This document shows, in pieces, positions 8,911 to 16,720 of a stretch of DNA of 64,000 nt. Position numbers and translations under genes: made by a program. The notes under the pieces are model-generated. The model had not been told where the DNA came from. It ran no database searches and was given only the letters and a program-made list of their open reading frames with translations. This DNA comes from Mycolicibacterium hodleri. GTDB lineage: Bacteria > Actinomycetota > Actinomycetes > Mycobacteriales > Mycobacteriaceae. Where the stretch lies: assembly GCF_006439015.1 (NCBI RefSeq), contig NZ_RCZG01000005.1:248001-312000 (forward strand). Reading direction: 5' to 3'. Every line of letters begins with the position of its first letter. Within the stretch, counting starts at the first letter, position 1.

Positions 8911-9281
8911 TGCATTGCTCCTATAACGCCGTGAGGACTGGTCACGTGTCAGTGTCTGGCTGCGTCCCGTCCGTCGCGGGTTCGGTCCCAATCTAGTGCA
9001 ACCCGCGGACGGGAGTGCCGAATCTGAGGGCGGTGTGGGCGTGTTCGTCCCTGCCGAGCGCCCCTGCCAGACGAGGCGAAAATCCCCGTCGAGGATGGCC
9101 AAGCCGCCGAGTGCCGCCCTGGTGGACTGGCTAACCTAACTAAGGTTAGACTGCACTAACCTGCTGAACCGCGCTCACTGGGCGCAACGGAAGCGAAGGC
9201 GGAAACGATGCGCGACGACGGTTCGAACCTCCGTCACGGTGGCAGCGGCTCGCCCACGTCGTGTCTCTCGGAGAACGACTG
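8911..9281. other. bfrA-bfd divergent intergenic region
   Basis: This 371-base stretch separates the starts of bfrA and bfd. No convincing gene is seen in it; the open frame running in front of bfrA lacks a ribosome site and has no family resemblance. It carries the iron-box-like half-site cluster at 9131-9161 and must contain both promoters. Confidence 0.6.
9131..9161. promoter_or_regulatory. Iron-box-like half-site cluster (putative IdeR site)
   Basis: Three copies of one 7-base half-site, CTAACCT (9131), its inverse AGGTTAG (9143) and CTAACCT (9155), are spaced exactly 12 bases apart. CTAACCTAA at 9131 equals the right half of the mycobacterial IdeR box (TTAGGTTAGGCTAACCTAA). It sits between the bacterioferritin and its ferredoxin, where IdeR is known to activate bfrA in M. 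tuberculosis. A complete canonical 19-mer is not present, so the assignment is probable rather than certain. Confidence 0.6.
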
Positions 9282-9473
9282 ATGTTCGTCTGCCTGTGTA
9301 CGGGCGTGACGAGCAAGGCCGTCACCGATCTGGTGGCGTCTGGCGCATCGACGTCAAGGCAGATTGCCGAGGCGTGTGGGGCGGGGCTCGACTGCGGACG
9401 CTGCCGTCGCACGCTGCGCGCGATCATCGAGGCCTCCGCCATCCGGGATTGTCCGGTACACGCAGCCAGTTAG
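9282..9473 (+). CDS. bfd: Bacterioferritin-associated ferredoxin (Bfd-like, [2Fe-2S])
   Basis: This 63-residue protein begins MFVCLCTGVTSKAV, with the CxC pair near the N-terminus and CGRC near residue 38, the four cysteine ligands of the BFD-like [2Fe-2S] fold. Bfd reduces ferric iron in bacterioferritin so that it can be mobilised. GGAGA seven bases before the ATG at 9282 supports this start over a GTG at 9261. The gene is divergent from bfrA and shares the regulatory region with the iron-box cluster. It ends 16 bases before the end of the convergent enoyl-CoA hydratase gene. Confidence 0.88.
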   Translation: MFVCLCTGVTSKAVTDLVASGASTSRQIAEACGAGLDCGRCRRTLRAIIEASAIRDCPVHAAS

Positions 9474-9489
9474 TCGGGCCTCGCGCCCA

Positions 9490-10248
9490 TCAGCTCCCGC
9501 GCCGCTCGGCGAACGCGGCGAGCGCGTCGGCGTTGGCCGCTCCCCCGAGCAGTTCGGCGAACTGCGCGTACTCGCGTGTGGCGGCGGCGGTGATCTCCGA
9601 TCGGGTCGGGTCCACCATCGTCTGCTTCACTGCGATGAGGCTCGGAATCGACCGTGACGCAAGGATGTCCGCGTGCCGAGCGGCCTCGGCGAGTAGGGCG
9701 TCGGGCTCGCAGACCTTCCACGCGAAGCCCATCCGCTGCGCTTCCGCGGCATCGACCCACTCCGACGACAACAGCATCCACGCGGCGTTCTGTCGACCGA
9801 CGAGCTGCGGCAGCAAGTAGGACGACGCGGCTTCCGGGGCGACCCCAAGGCTGGTGAAAGGGCACTTGAGTCGGGCCGACGTGGACATGAAGACGAGGTC
9901 GGCATAGCCCAGGATCGTCGCACCGATGCCGACGCCGAGGCCGTTGACGGCCAGGATGAGCGGCTTCCGCAGGGCGGTGAGTGTGTCGATCATGCCGGCG
10001 AACCCGTACTGCCCTGACTGAAACGCCGGGTCGGTGATGCGCGCCTGCATTTCGACCAGGTCGTTGCCTGCACTGAACGCTCGGCCTGCACCGGTCAGCA
10101 GGACGACGGCAACGGTCGGGTCCTCGTCGGCGTCACGCAACGCGATCGTGGTGGCGTCGTACAGCGCCTCATTGAACGCGTTGAGCGCCTCGGGACGATT
10201 GAGGGTCAGAGTTCGCACGCCGTTGGCATCGTCGATCTGCACCAGCAC
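9490..10248 (-). CDS. Enoyl-CoA hydratase/isomerase (crotonase) family protein
   Basis: This is a 252-residue crotonase-fold enzyme starting at a GTG. Family features are TLNRPEALNAFNEAL, the CoA/oxyanion segment GRAFSAGNDLVEM, and NGLGVGIGATILGYADLVF, where the second oxyanion-hole glycine lies. The usual catalytic Glu of hydratases at the position after GxGxG is replaced by the GVGIGAT context, so isomerase or other CoA-thioester chemistry is as likely as hydration. It acts in the cytosol on acyl-CoA. It lies 16 bases downstream of the PPOX gene and appears to be the last gene of an EthD-PPOX-crotonase operon on the minus strand. Confidence 0.88.
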   Translation of the reverse strand: MLVQIDDANGVRTLTLNRPEALNAFNEALYDATTIALRDADEDPTVAVVLLTGAGRAFSAGNDLVEMQARITDPAFQSGQYGFAGMIDTLTALRKPLILAVNGLGVGIGATILGYADLVFMSTSARLKCPFTSLGVAPEAASSYLLPQLVGRQNAAWMLLSSEWVDAAEAQRMGFAWKVCEPDALLAEAARHADILASRSIPSLIAVKQTMVDPTRSEITAAATREYAQFAELLGGAANADALAAFAERRGS

Positions 10249-10264
10249 GGCGCAAGCCTATTCG

Positions 10265-10705
10265 TTAGCCGTTGGAATACACGCGACTGGGTATGACGAG
10301 TACGACCGTTCTGCGCTGCGCGGCCATGACCCGGTCGTATTCGGCCCAGTCGTCGTGCTGTCCGCCCGCGGAGGTGAACACGTCGCGGAGCAGCAGTCGG
10401 AGCGCATCGCCGGCGAGCCAGGACTGCGGGTCGTCCGGGCCCGCTAGTTCTGCGATGCCCTCAACCGTCGCCCACCGCCACCCGTCTCGGAACGTCACCG
10501 CGATCTGGGGACGCGTCCGAAGGTTGCCCAACTTGACCCTGCCGTAGGTGACGAACGCCAGTGTCGACTCCCCCGATAGGGGATGGGGGAACATGCCTGC
10601 GTTGACGAGCGAGGCCTGCACGCTGCCGTCGCCCCGGACGGTCGACACCACGGCCAGACCGCTCTCGGCTGCAGCCAGGGAGACGGCATCGTGGAGAGTG
10701 GTCAC
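10265..10705 (-). CDS. PPOX-class F420/flavin-dependent oxidoreductase
   Basis: This is a 146-residue protein of the pyridoxamine-5'-phosphate-oxidase-like split-barrel superfamily. The sequence GLAVVSTVRGDGSVQASLVN near the N-terminus and KLGNLRTRPQIAVTFRDG are the cofactor-binding strands, and the C-terminal VVLVIPSRVYSNG is typical of the TIGR03618-like F420-binding group. It is expected to be a dimeric cytosolic reductase. From memory it corresponds in position (next to bfrA) and length to M. tuberculosis Rv1875. The GTG start overlaps the stop of the upstream EthD gene by four bases (GTGA), indicating translational coupling. Confidence 0.8.
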   Translation of the reverse strand: MTTLHDAVSLAAAESGLAVVSTVRGDGSVQASLVNAGMFPHPLSGESTLAFVTYGRVKLGNLRTRPQIAVTFRDGWRWATVEGIAELAGPDDPQSWLAGDALRLLLRDVFTSAGGQHDDWAEYDRVMAAQRRTVVLVIPSRVYSNG

Positions 10706-11415
10706 GTCGGCACCTCCATCGCGAACGGCGACCGCATGACGTAGCGACTGGTGGGCACCGTGTCGACGTTCTGGTTGGCGCCGAATGCCGACGTACTCGC
10801 CACCATGCGGTTCATCCGATTGCTGAGGTCCTCGTCATCGGCGGCGCCGAAGAATGCGTGCAGATTCCCGACCGCCTCGATCGGGAACAACTCCTCGACG
10901 ATGGCGTCGACGGCCGGCGCGCCCGAGGTCAGCCCACGCACCACCGCATTCTGGGTGTAACCGAACGTCGACTGGGTGGCGATCGCCACCGGGGTGTGAC
11001 CGACATGCCAACGCGTGAGCCACGTTTCCTCGTCCAGGTCGTCGGGCCGCCGCAGGAGCGCGACGTTGGCGAACCCGGGTGTGCGTGTCCCGAGGGCCGT
11101 CGGGGGTGGTGGCAGCGGCGCCGACTCGGTGACGAGATATGCGTCAGCTCGATCGCATTCGCCAGCCAGTCGATCGAGGGCGCCCAGCACGTGTGAGCCG
11201 TAGGACTGTTCAGTCCAGATAGCGACGAATGCGACGACGGGCGGATCAAGTGTCGTCAGCGTCATCAGGGAGTCGGCGACCGGGGCATCACGGACGTTGA
11301 TGACGAGACCGGGCGCTCCCAGCGCGAGGAGATCGTCGGCGACCTCAGTGCGAAGACGTGTGCACCACGAGTCGTCTCCGGCCGCGCCCCGGAGCATGAT
11401 GATGACCTTCTCCAC
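10702..11415 (-). CDS. EthD-domain protein
   Basis: This is a 237-residue protein with a dimeric alpha/beta-barrel (EthD-like) region recognisable in ETWLTRWHVGHTPVAIATQ, the RW.vgHtp motif of EthD-like repeats. The N-terminal half begins EKVIIMLRGAAGDDSW and looks like a degenerate first repeat, so the protein may be a two-repeat fold. EthD proteins accompany mono-oxygenases and some polyketide enzymes; their chemistry is often unknown. It is the first gene of a three-gene minus-strand operon with the PPOX and crotonase genes, which suggests a shared small catabolic role. Confidence 0.65.
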   Translation of the reverse strand: MEKVIIMLRGAAGDDSWCTRLRTEVADDLLALGAPGLVINVRDAPVADSLMTLTTLDPPVVAFVAIWTEQSYGSHVLGALDRLAGECDRADAYLVTESAPLPPPPTALGTRTPGFANVALLRRPDDLDEETWLTRWHVGHTPVAIATQSTFGYTQNAVVRGLTSGAPAVDAIVEELFPIEAVGNLHAFFGAADDEDLSNRMNRMVASTSAFGANQNVDTVPTSRYVMRSPFAMEVPT

Positions 11416-11500
11416 CGCACGAACCTACCGCCACGGCTGCGGCGTTGACCCACAATCGCAGTTCGATTCGGTAAGTTTTGGAGGTTGTGACGGGCAGGCG

Positions 11501-13483
11501 ATGAAGGGGCTACCGCAGAGCATCTCTGCGCCCGATCTCGGTGCGCTAGGTCGCAGTCTGCTCGGCGTGATGGTCGCAGCGGGTGTCGGGCTGCACTGGG
11601 GGTCGGGGGGTGCGGCGACGGCGGCGGCAGGGGCGGCCGCAATTGCGGGAGCCGCTGCGCTGCAGGACAGCCCACGTGGCCCCCTTCGCATGGTGGTGTC
11701 GATCTCGGTTCCGATGGCTGCCGCGGTACTGCTCGGCACGTCGACGTCGTCGGACGGCGTGCTCTTCGTTCTGGTCGCCACCGCATGGTGCTTCGTCGCA
11801 GGCATGCAGTGGGCGCTCAGTGCGAATGCCGGGCTCATTGCCGCCGCGACGGGTGCACTGCTCGTCACCACGCCACCGATCGCACCGACTGCCTCGTCGG
11901 TCGTCACTTCGACCGTGCTCGCCCTCGGCGGAGGCCTGGTACAGGCCGTGCTGATCGGCCTGTGGCCGCGACGCCGGTGGCGGCTGCAGCGGGACGCCCT
12001 GACCCGGGCCTACCGGTCCCTGGGCGTCGACGCGCAGAAGCTCGCAGCGGATCCGGGTGTCGCAGTCGACCCGGCGCCGCTTCTGTCGCTCCGCGACTCC
12101 TTCACCCTGACCGACCATGAGGCCAGGCGCCGCCCACTCGCCTATCGCGCCTGGTATGGCCTGCCGCAGCGGATATCCGTGACGCTGACGGCGTTGGCAG
12201 CCAGGTCGTCCGCTGACGGCGCCGTGACCGACCTTCTCCTCGCCTCCTCGACGGTGTTGGACGTCGTGGCGAGTCACCGCCGCACCGCTCAACGCGAGGC
12301 GATGGATGGCATACAACGCGTCGAGGCCGCAGCTGACACGGTGGAGATGTCGAACGTGCCACTGGCACAGCGTCTTTCCCGCCAGCTCAGGGAGGCCGTT
12401 GCGCTGCGCTTCGGCGAGCCCACCCCCGGACCGGATCACGTCACGCGATTCGGGCGTCACAGTGGGCTGACGGTGATTCAGACGGCTGCCACGGCGATCG
12501 GATCGCACCTGACGTGGGAATCGCCCATCCTGCGGCACGCGATCCGGCTTGCCGCCGCGACAGGAGCCGGGGTGGCGGTGGAACGCTTCGCCGACGTTCC
12601 GTACGGCTACTGGATTCCGTTGACCGTGCTGATGGTGCTGCGTCCGGAGACCGCTCACACCTACACCAGGTGTGTCGGGCGCGTGGCAGGCAGTGCGGTG
12701 GGAATCGCAGCAGCGTCGGTCGCGACCCTGGTCTGGCATCCCTCGGGCCTGGCGGCCGCCGTGCTCGCGGTCGTCGTACTCGGACTCGCCGCCGCGGTAT
12801 CGGGGTTCGGATACGTGGCCATGAGTGCGGTACTCGCGGCGGCGATCGCGTTCCTCATCGACATCAGCGACACCGCAGAGATCGGCACCACGGTCGACAG
12901 ATTGGTCGCTGCGTTGATCGGCGGTGCCCTCGCGGTGCTCGTACACGTGGTGCTGCCTGATCACTCCCTGATCCGTCTGCGGCAGCGTGCGGGTGAGCTG
13001 CTGGAAACCGAGATCGATTACGCCGCAACGGTGATCAAGGCCTTCGTGCACGGCCTGGATCATCCCGGCGAGGCGTTGGCAGCAGCGTGGGAGCGCGCCT
13101 TCCGCGCGCGGGCGGCGTTCGAGGCGGCCGCAGGCGCAACGACGACGAACTCGGGTGATCTACGTCGTTGGCTGAAGTCGTTCCGCGGCGCGCTCAACGC
13201 CGTCACCACCGCGTGCGCGACGCTCGAATCCAGTTTGCCTGCTCAGCCATCGGCGTCGCTGAGTGGCGACTTCATCGTGGCGATCGACGAGTACGCCGAG
13301 GCGCTGTGCGGTGCGCCGACCAGCCCGGGTGCGCCATGGTGCCTCGACGGGGACCGGGTAGCGGCCGCTGAGCAGCGCATTCGCGACGCTGCGCGACACC
13401 TCGGACCCAACGACACCGCAAGCCGTGTTCTGGTTGCCGAGATCGGAGACATCACTCGCTGCCTCGTCGGCATCACCGATTGA
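11501..13483 (+). CDS. FUSC family inner-membrane protein (YccS/FusC-like)
   Basis: This is a 660-residue membrane protein with two hydrophobic clusters. The first is roughly residues 20-150 (GVMVAAGVGLHWGSGGAAT and following). The second is roughly residues 345-490 and contains the FUSC signature YGYWIPLTVLMVLRPE followed by RVAGSAVGIAAAS. Each cluster is followed by a soluble helical region, the usual duplicated layout of aromatic-acid exporter/fusaric-acid-resistance-like proteins. An efflux or envelope role is likely. The ATG at 11501 is chosen because the frame upstream lies antisense to the EthD gene. The 3' end is 16 bases from the convergent thioesterase gene. Confidence 0.8.
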   Translation: MKGLPQSISAPDLGALGRSLLGVMVAAGVGLHWGSGGAATAAAGAAAIAGAAALQDSPRGPLRMVVSISVPMAAAVLLGTSTSSDGVLFVLVATAWCFVAGMQWALSANAGLIAAATGALLVTTPPIAPTASSVVTSTVLALGGGLVQAVLIGLWPRRRWRLQRDALTRAYRSLGVDAQKLAADPGVAVDPAPLLSLRDSFTLTDHEARRRPLAYRAWYGLPQRISVTLTALAARSSADGAVTDLLLASSTVLDVVASHRRTAQREAMDGIQRVEAAADTVEMSNVPLAQRLSRQLREAVALRFGEPTPGPDHVTRFGRHSGLTVIQTAATAIGSHLTWESPILRHAIRLAAATGAGVAVERFADVPYGYWIPLTVLMVLRPETAHTYTRCVGRVAGSAVGIAAASVATLVWHPSGLAAAVLAVVVLGLAAAVSGFGYVAMSAVLAAAIAFLIDISDTAEIGTTVDRLVAALIGGALAVLVHVVLPDHSLIRLRQRAGELLETEIDYAATVIKAFVHGLDHPGEALAAAWERAFRARAAFEAAAGATTTNSGDLRRWLKSFRGALNAVTTACATLESSLPAQPSASLSGDFIVAIDEYAEALCGAPTSPGAPWCLDGDRVAAAEQRIRDAARHLGPNDTASRVLVAEIGDITRCLVGITD

Positions 13484-13499
13484 GCCTGGCGCGACGTGG

Positions 13500-14123
13500 T
13501 CAGTCGCGAGCCCACCGCGGCTGAATGAACACGCCCTCGGCTTCGACCGTCACGCCGTGGGCATCGGCGAGACGGCCCGCGGCGAAGGTCTTGACGCCTT
13601 CCGTGCGGACGATTGCGGCCTCGACGTGCAGGTCGCCCAGCGGCGTCATTCGGCGGTAGCGGATGGTGATGGTGCCGGTCAGTCGGGGCTTGTCGGGCGA
13701 ACTCGCCGCGTCGCCGAGCGCGTGGTCGAGGATGAGAGCGGCAACGCCGCCGTGCACGTGTCCTGGCGGGCCTTCGTAGGCAGCGCCGAGGGTGAAGTCG
13801 GCTGACACGCCGCCCTCCTCGGATGGGATGAAGGACAGCGGAGGTGCCACGGGGTTGCGCATCCCGATCACGACGTTGCCCCACGGCATCTGGTCTCCGT
13901 CGCTGCCGAACCGCACGCCGAAGGGCCCCTCGAGCTGTCGGCCGCGGAGTCGGGCGGTGGCCGCATCGATCTCGGCCTTGGCCGCTGCCACTGCGTCGCC
14001 GTCCATCTCGGTGCGGATGGTGGCGTCGATCAATTCGCGCACCGACTTGGTCAATGGTTCGTAGATGCCGCGCAGACGTTCGACGTCCTCGGCACTGAGG
14101 TTCTCCACGGGGAAGTCAAGCAC
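13500..14123 (-). CDS. PaaI-type hotdog-fold thioesterase
   Basis: This is a 207-residue protein whose C-terminal 120 residues form a hotdog domain: GPPGHVHGGVAALILDHALGD carries the HGG motif and the helix with catalytic acidic residue of PaaI-type acyl-CoA thioesterases, followed by TGTITIRYRRMTPLGDLHVEA. The N-terminal 80 residues are a helical extension (DVERLRGIYEPLTKSVRELI) seen in mycobacterial members. It should hydrolyse acyl-CoA or aromatic-CoA thioesters. The start is a GTG at 14123. A perfect KstR-type box lies 9 bases upstream, so repression by KstR and a role in steroid or lipid breakdown are plausible. Confidence 0.82.
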   Translation of the reverse strand: MLDFPVENLSAEDVERLRGIYEPLTKSVRELIDATIRTEMDGDAVAAAKAEIDAATARLRGRQLEGPFGVRFGSDGDQMPWGNVVIGMRNPVAPPLSFIPSEEGGVSADFTLGAAYEGPPGHVHGGVAALILDHALGDAASSPDKPRLTGTITIRYRRMTPLGDLHVEAAIVRTEGVKTFAAGRLADAHGVTVEAEGVFIQPRWARD

Positions 14124-14131
14124 TTTTGCAC

Positions 14132-14145
14132 TAGAACACGTTCTA
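14132..14145. promoter_or_regulatory. KstR-type operator upstream of the thioesterase gene
   Basis: TAGAACACGTTCTA matches the KstR consensus TNNAACNNGTTNNA at all fixed positions and is flanked by C and G to give a 16-base near-palindrome. It begins 9 bases before the GTG start of the thioesterase, so a bound repressor would cover the ribosome-binding and probably the transcription start region. Confidence 0.7.
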
Positions 14146-14206
14146 GGTCGGGTGTCGAGTCGCGGTCACCACGTCGAGGCAGCGGTCGTCGGGGTGATGC
14201 GACGAC

Positions 14207-14686
14207 CTAGGGCCGCGGACGCACCCCCGCCGCCCGATACACGAACACTGGATCGACGGAACACCACAGCTGGGTTGCGGGCATCCTGTCCAGAAGCACC
14301 CCGGCGATGGCGCGCTTGTAGTTCAGCGTCATCGAGCCGCTGAACGATGGGTCGACTCCCCGCAGGGCGATGTCGATCTTCATGCCCTTCTCGCCGATCG
14401 TCACGCGGGCTGGACCGCGCGGCAGGTCCCATCGAGAATCAATCGCTCGCAAGAGCGGATCCCCGCCGGTCGGGAACGTCGCGACCGCTCGGGTGGTGGT
14501 CAACGCGAACGCGCCATGAGACCGCGAGGCGCTCGACGACGACACGACGCCGGGCACGTGCCCCCGAAGGTGTTGCACCACGCCGACCCGCTCGGCGATG
14601 ACGATGACGTCGTCGGCGTCGAGCTGTTGGCGGAGCTCGGTCGGAAGCCCGGACAAGCTCGCCCGGTCCCGTAGAAATCCGAACAT
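14207..14686 (-). CDS. Conserved hypothetical protein
   Basis: This 159-residue soluble protein starts MFGFLRDRASLSGLPTEL. I do not recognise a named domain. The central part (SHGAFALTTTRAVATFPTGG) followed by DLPRGPARVTIGEKGMKIDI resembles the beta-rich proteins in actinobacteria that look like PH-domain relatives. No signal peptide or membrane segment is seen. It lies between a thioesterase and an LpqN/LpqT-type lipoprotein gene, all on the minus strand and separated by 38-83 bases. Confidence 0.6.
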   Translation of the reverse strand: MFGFLRDRASLSGLPTELRQQLDADDVIVIAERVGVVQHLRGHVPGVVSSSSASRSHGAFALTTTRAVATFPTGGDPLLRAIDSRWDLPRGPARVTIGEKGMKIDIALRGVDPSFSGSMTLNYKRAIAGVLLDRMPATQLWCSVDPVFVYRAAGVRPRP

Positions 14687-14724
14687 CGTCAGAACCTCGC
14701 CTCGTGGATCGCCGGTCGGCGGCG

Positions 14725-15435
14725 TCAGCCGATGGTGGTGTCGCTGTCGATCTTGTCGGTGGCTGCGCCGAGGACGTCACCCGCGGCGTCGGGGCCGTCG
14801 ACGTTGAGCTGCAGCACGTACAGCCCGTCGGCGGCCGGGATCACGACGGTCTTCTGGGCGATGAAACGTGGTGCGCCGTCACGGGTGTAGGTGCCGCCGA
14901 GCACGTAGGCCGGGTAGTCGCCAAGGGTGCTGGTCTCGCCCTCGTTTCCGGGCTGGTAGTCCGGCAGGTTGTTGAGCTCACCGGGGGCGAGGTCGATGAT
15001 CTGTTGCGGGTCGACGTTGCCCGACAGCTTCGACATCAGCGCGACGATGTTCGGCGGATCGTTCTCGAACTCCGGGCCGGTGTAGACGATGGCGCCGTAG
15101 GCGTAGGGGGGCGCTTCCTCCGGGCTCAACGGCTGCCAGCCGTCCGGCACGGGCAGGTTCACCGCGGGAGCGTTGGGGTCACCCATCTTGATCCCCGTCT
15201 CCTGGAGGTTGTTTTCCTTGATGTAGTCCGCGATGGTCGGGTTGGGGCCCGCGGCCTGGGCCTGGGTGGTCTCGGGCACCTTGGGCTTCTTCGACGTCGT
15301 CGTCTCGCTGGAGGACGACTTGCTCGTGCTCGTGCTACTCGACGTCGCGGTCTTGGTGTCCGAGCCGCAGCCGGACAGGACGACGGCAAGGGCGGTGGCG
15401 GCCGCAGCCACACCGGTGAGTGCCGAAGCTCTCAT
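14725..15435 (-). CDS. LpqN/LpqT-family lipoprotein
   Basis: This is a 236-residue secreted lipoprotein. The N-terminal signal MRASALTGVAAAATALAVVLSGC ends in a lipobox (LSGC, Cys23), followed by a Ser/Thr/Lys-rich linker (residues 27-60), as in many mycobacterial Lpq proteins. The mature domain starts at PTIADYIKEN and contains LPVPDGWQPLSPEEAPPYAY and FIAQKTVVIPAADGLYVLQL, which match the LpqN/LpqT family. LpqN is reported to take part in mycolate/trehalose-lipid trafficking in M. tuberculosis; the role of this paralogue is inferred only. It should be anchored on the outer face of the plasma membrane. Confidence 0.85.
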   Translation of the reverse strand: MRASALTGVAAAATALAVVLSGCGSDTKTATSSSTSTSKSSSSETTTSKKPKVPETTQAQAAGPNPTIADYIKENNLQETGIKMGDPNAPAVNLPVPDGWQPLSPEEAPPYAYGAIVYTGPEFENDPPNIVALMSKLSGNVDPQQIIDLAPGELNNLPDYQPGNEGETSTLGDYPAYVLGGTYTRDGAPRFIAQKTVVIPAADGLYVLQLNVDGPDAAGDVLGAATDKIDSDTTIG

Positions 15436-16006
15436 GCGTCAACTCCTCGTTATCGGATCATTGGCCCGCAGCGGACCCGCTGTGGTGGTGGAAAAGTAGT
15501 GGCACGGGATTGGAACATCATTGGAACTGCCGCTCCCTGACGCATGACGTGCCGCCAGGGCGGGCCACTACCCCGTCGGCGCAGGCCCGACCAGGAGGTG
15601 GCGGATCATCGGGCCCGCCCAGCGCGGGGGTTGGTCAACACGTAGCGGGTGGTCGCGAGCCCGATGATGAAGGCGACGCTACTCGTGGCCGGTGGGGCAG
15701 AACGCGTCGTCGAAGCCGCCGCTCCCTGGGCCGGCGTGATCGCGTTCCGAGAGATGTCACTGCCCGAAGAGCTGCTCTTCGGTTCGGGAGGACGCTGGTG
15801 CGACCCGACGGCTATGTGGCCGCGGCGGGACGCGCCAGCGACGCCCACCGCCTTCCTCGATGGCTTCGTCGTTGGCTGACGTGCCCGACGGGTAAGGGCG
15901 CCCAGGCCGGCCACTGGTCGTGTCAATGAGGCACATCCCGAGAATGCTTCCTACGATTGTCGACAATCGGCAGGATCAACGAGACCGACTCGGACGGCGG
16001 TGAGGA
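15436..16006. other. Intergenic region with no convincing gene
   Basis: About 570 bases separate the lipoprotein gene from the GntR gene. A minus-strand frame at 15606-15926 (106 codons, TTG start, one hydrophobic helix TSSVAFIIGLATTRYVL near its end) is the only candidate gene; it has no ribosome site and is doubtful. The GntR-type palindrome at 15954-15969 lies at the right end. Confidence 0.4.
15954..15969. promoter_or_regulatory. Palindromic operator upstream of the GntR gene
   Basis: CGATTGTCGACAATCG is a perfect 16-base palindrome located 37 bases before the GntR start. Its last 12 bases recur at 16703-16714 in front of the allophanate hydrolase gene. The form is typical of FadR-subfamily GntR operators, so autoregulation by the adjacent GntR protein is likely. 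Confidence 0.7.
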
Positions 16007-16663
16007 ATGGGGTCGCACGACCACGGACTGCCCGCGACCCTCGTCGAGCTCGCCACGGACCGGCTGCGAGACGCTATTCTGCGTGGCGCGATGAAGCCGG
16101 GCGAGAAGATCGTCGAAGAGCAGTTGTGTGCCGACCTCGGGATCAGTCGGGCACCCCTACGGGAGGCGCTGCGGCTGCTGGCGCAGCAGGGGCTGGTGGA
16201 GCATCAGCCGCGGCGGGGCTCGCGCGTGACGGAGTGGTCGCCGGCCGACGTCCTCCAGCTGTTCGCTCTCCGCCTCGTGCTGGAGCGCCATGCCGTCGAA
16301 ACGGCGCTGCCGCTCCCGGACCCCGTGGCGTCACTCGAGCCCGTCCGCGATGCTCTCGAAAACATGCGCGGGGCCAGCGACGCCCTGGCACGGGATGACG
16401 CGCACCGCCGGTTTCATGCCGCAGTCGTGGAGCTCGCCGACAATCGCCAGTTGAACATCGCGCTCGATCCGATCCTGCTCAAGCTTCAACTGCCCATGGC
16501 GACCAACCTCCGCGAGGAGGCGCGCCACCACGATGCCGCGGACGGCGTGAAACGCCATCGCGAGATCCTAGCGGCGTTGGAGACCAACGACCCGGCGGCC
16601 GTCGTCGCCGCGCTCGAGGGGCATGGGCATCTGCACTATCTCGGCCTCGAGTCGCATCGCTAA
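16007..16663 (+). CDS. GntR-family regulator, FadR subfamily (FCD domain)
   Basis: This is a 218-residue regulator. Residues 10-75 are a winged helix with the GntR signature (LATDRLRDAILRGAMKPGEK; ADLGISRAPLREALRLL). Residues 85-210 are a helical FCD ligand-binding domain, with the metal-binding Asp/His pattern visible in ARDDAHRRFHAAVVELADN and a later HREILAAL. It probably controls the downstream allophanate/biuret genes: identical 12-base operator cores occur before its own gene and before the next gene. The effector may be a biuret pathway intermediate, but this is inferred from context only. Confidence 0.88.
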   Translation: MGSHDHGLPATLVELATDRLRDAILRGAMKPGEKIVEEQLCADLGISRAPLREALRLLAQQGLVEHQPRRGSRVTEWSPADVLQLFALRLVLERHAVETALPLPDPVASLEPVRDALENMRGASDALARDDAHRRFHAAVVELADNRQLNIALDPILLKLQLPMATNLREEARHHDAADGVKRHREILAALETNDPAAVVAALEGHGHLHYLGLESHR

Positions 16664-16701
16664 CACAATCGACACACAGCCGTACCCAGACCGCCATCAT
16701 T

Positions 16702-16718
16702 CTGTCGACAATCGACAG
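16702..16718. promoter_or_regulatory. Second GntR-type operator abutting the allophanate hydrolase start
   Basis: CTGTCGACAATCGACAG has 7-base inverted arms (CTGTCGA/TCGACAG) around CAA and shares TGTCGACAATCG with the palindrome at 15954. It ends two bases before the ATG at 16721, leaving no room for a ribosome-binding site between operator and start. Confidence 0.65.
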
Positions 16719-16720
16719 TT

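Noticed and set aside
11546..13063. Long minus-strand open frame (505 codons) opposite the FUSC gene
   Set aside because: Composition is rich in Arg, Gly, His and Gln without any family pattern; it is the antisense shadow of a clear membrane-protein gene in G+C-rich DNA.
15606..15926. Small membrane protein gene on the minus strand
   Set aside because: TTG start without a ribosome site, Arg/Ser/Pro-rich first two thirds and only one weak hydrophobic helix; kept only as a note in the intergenic entry.
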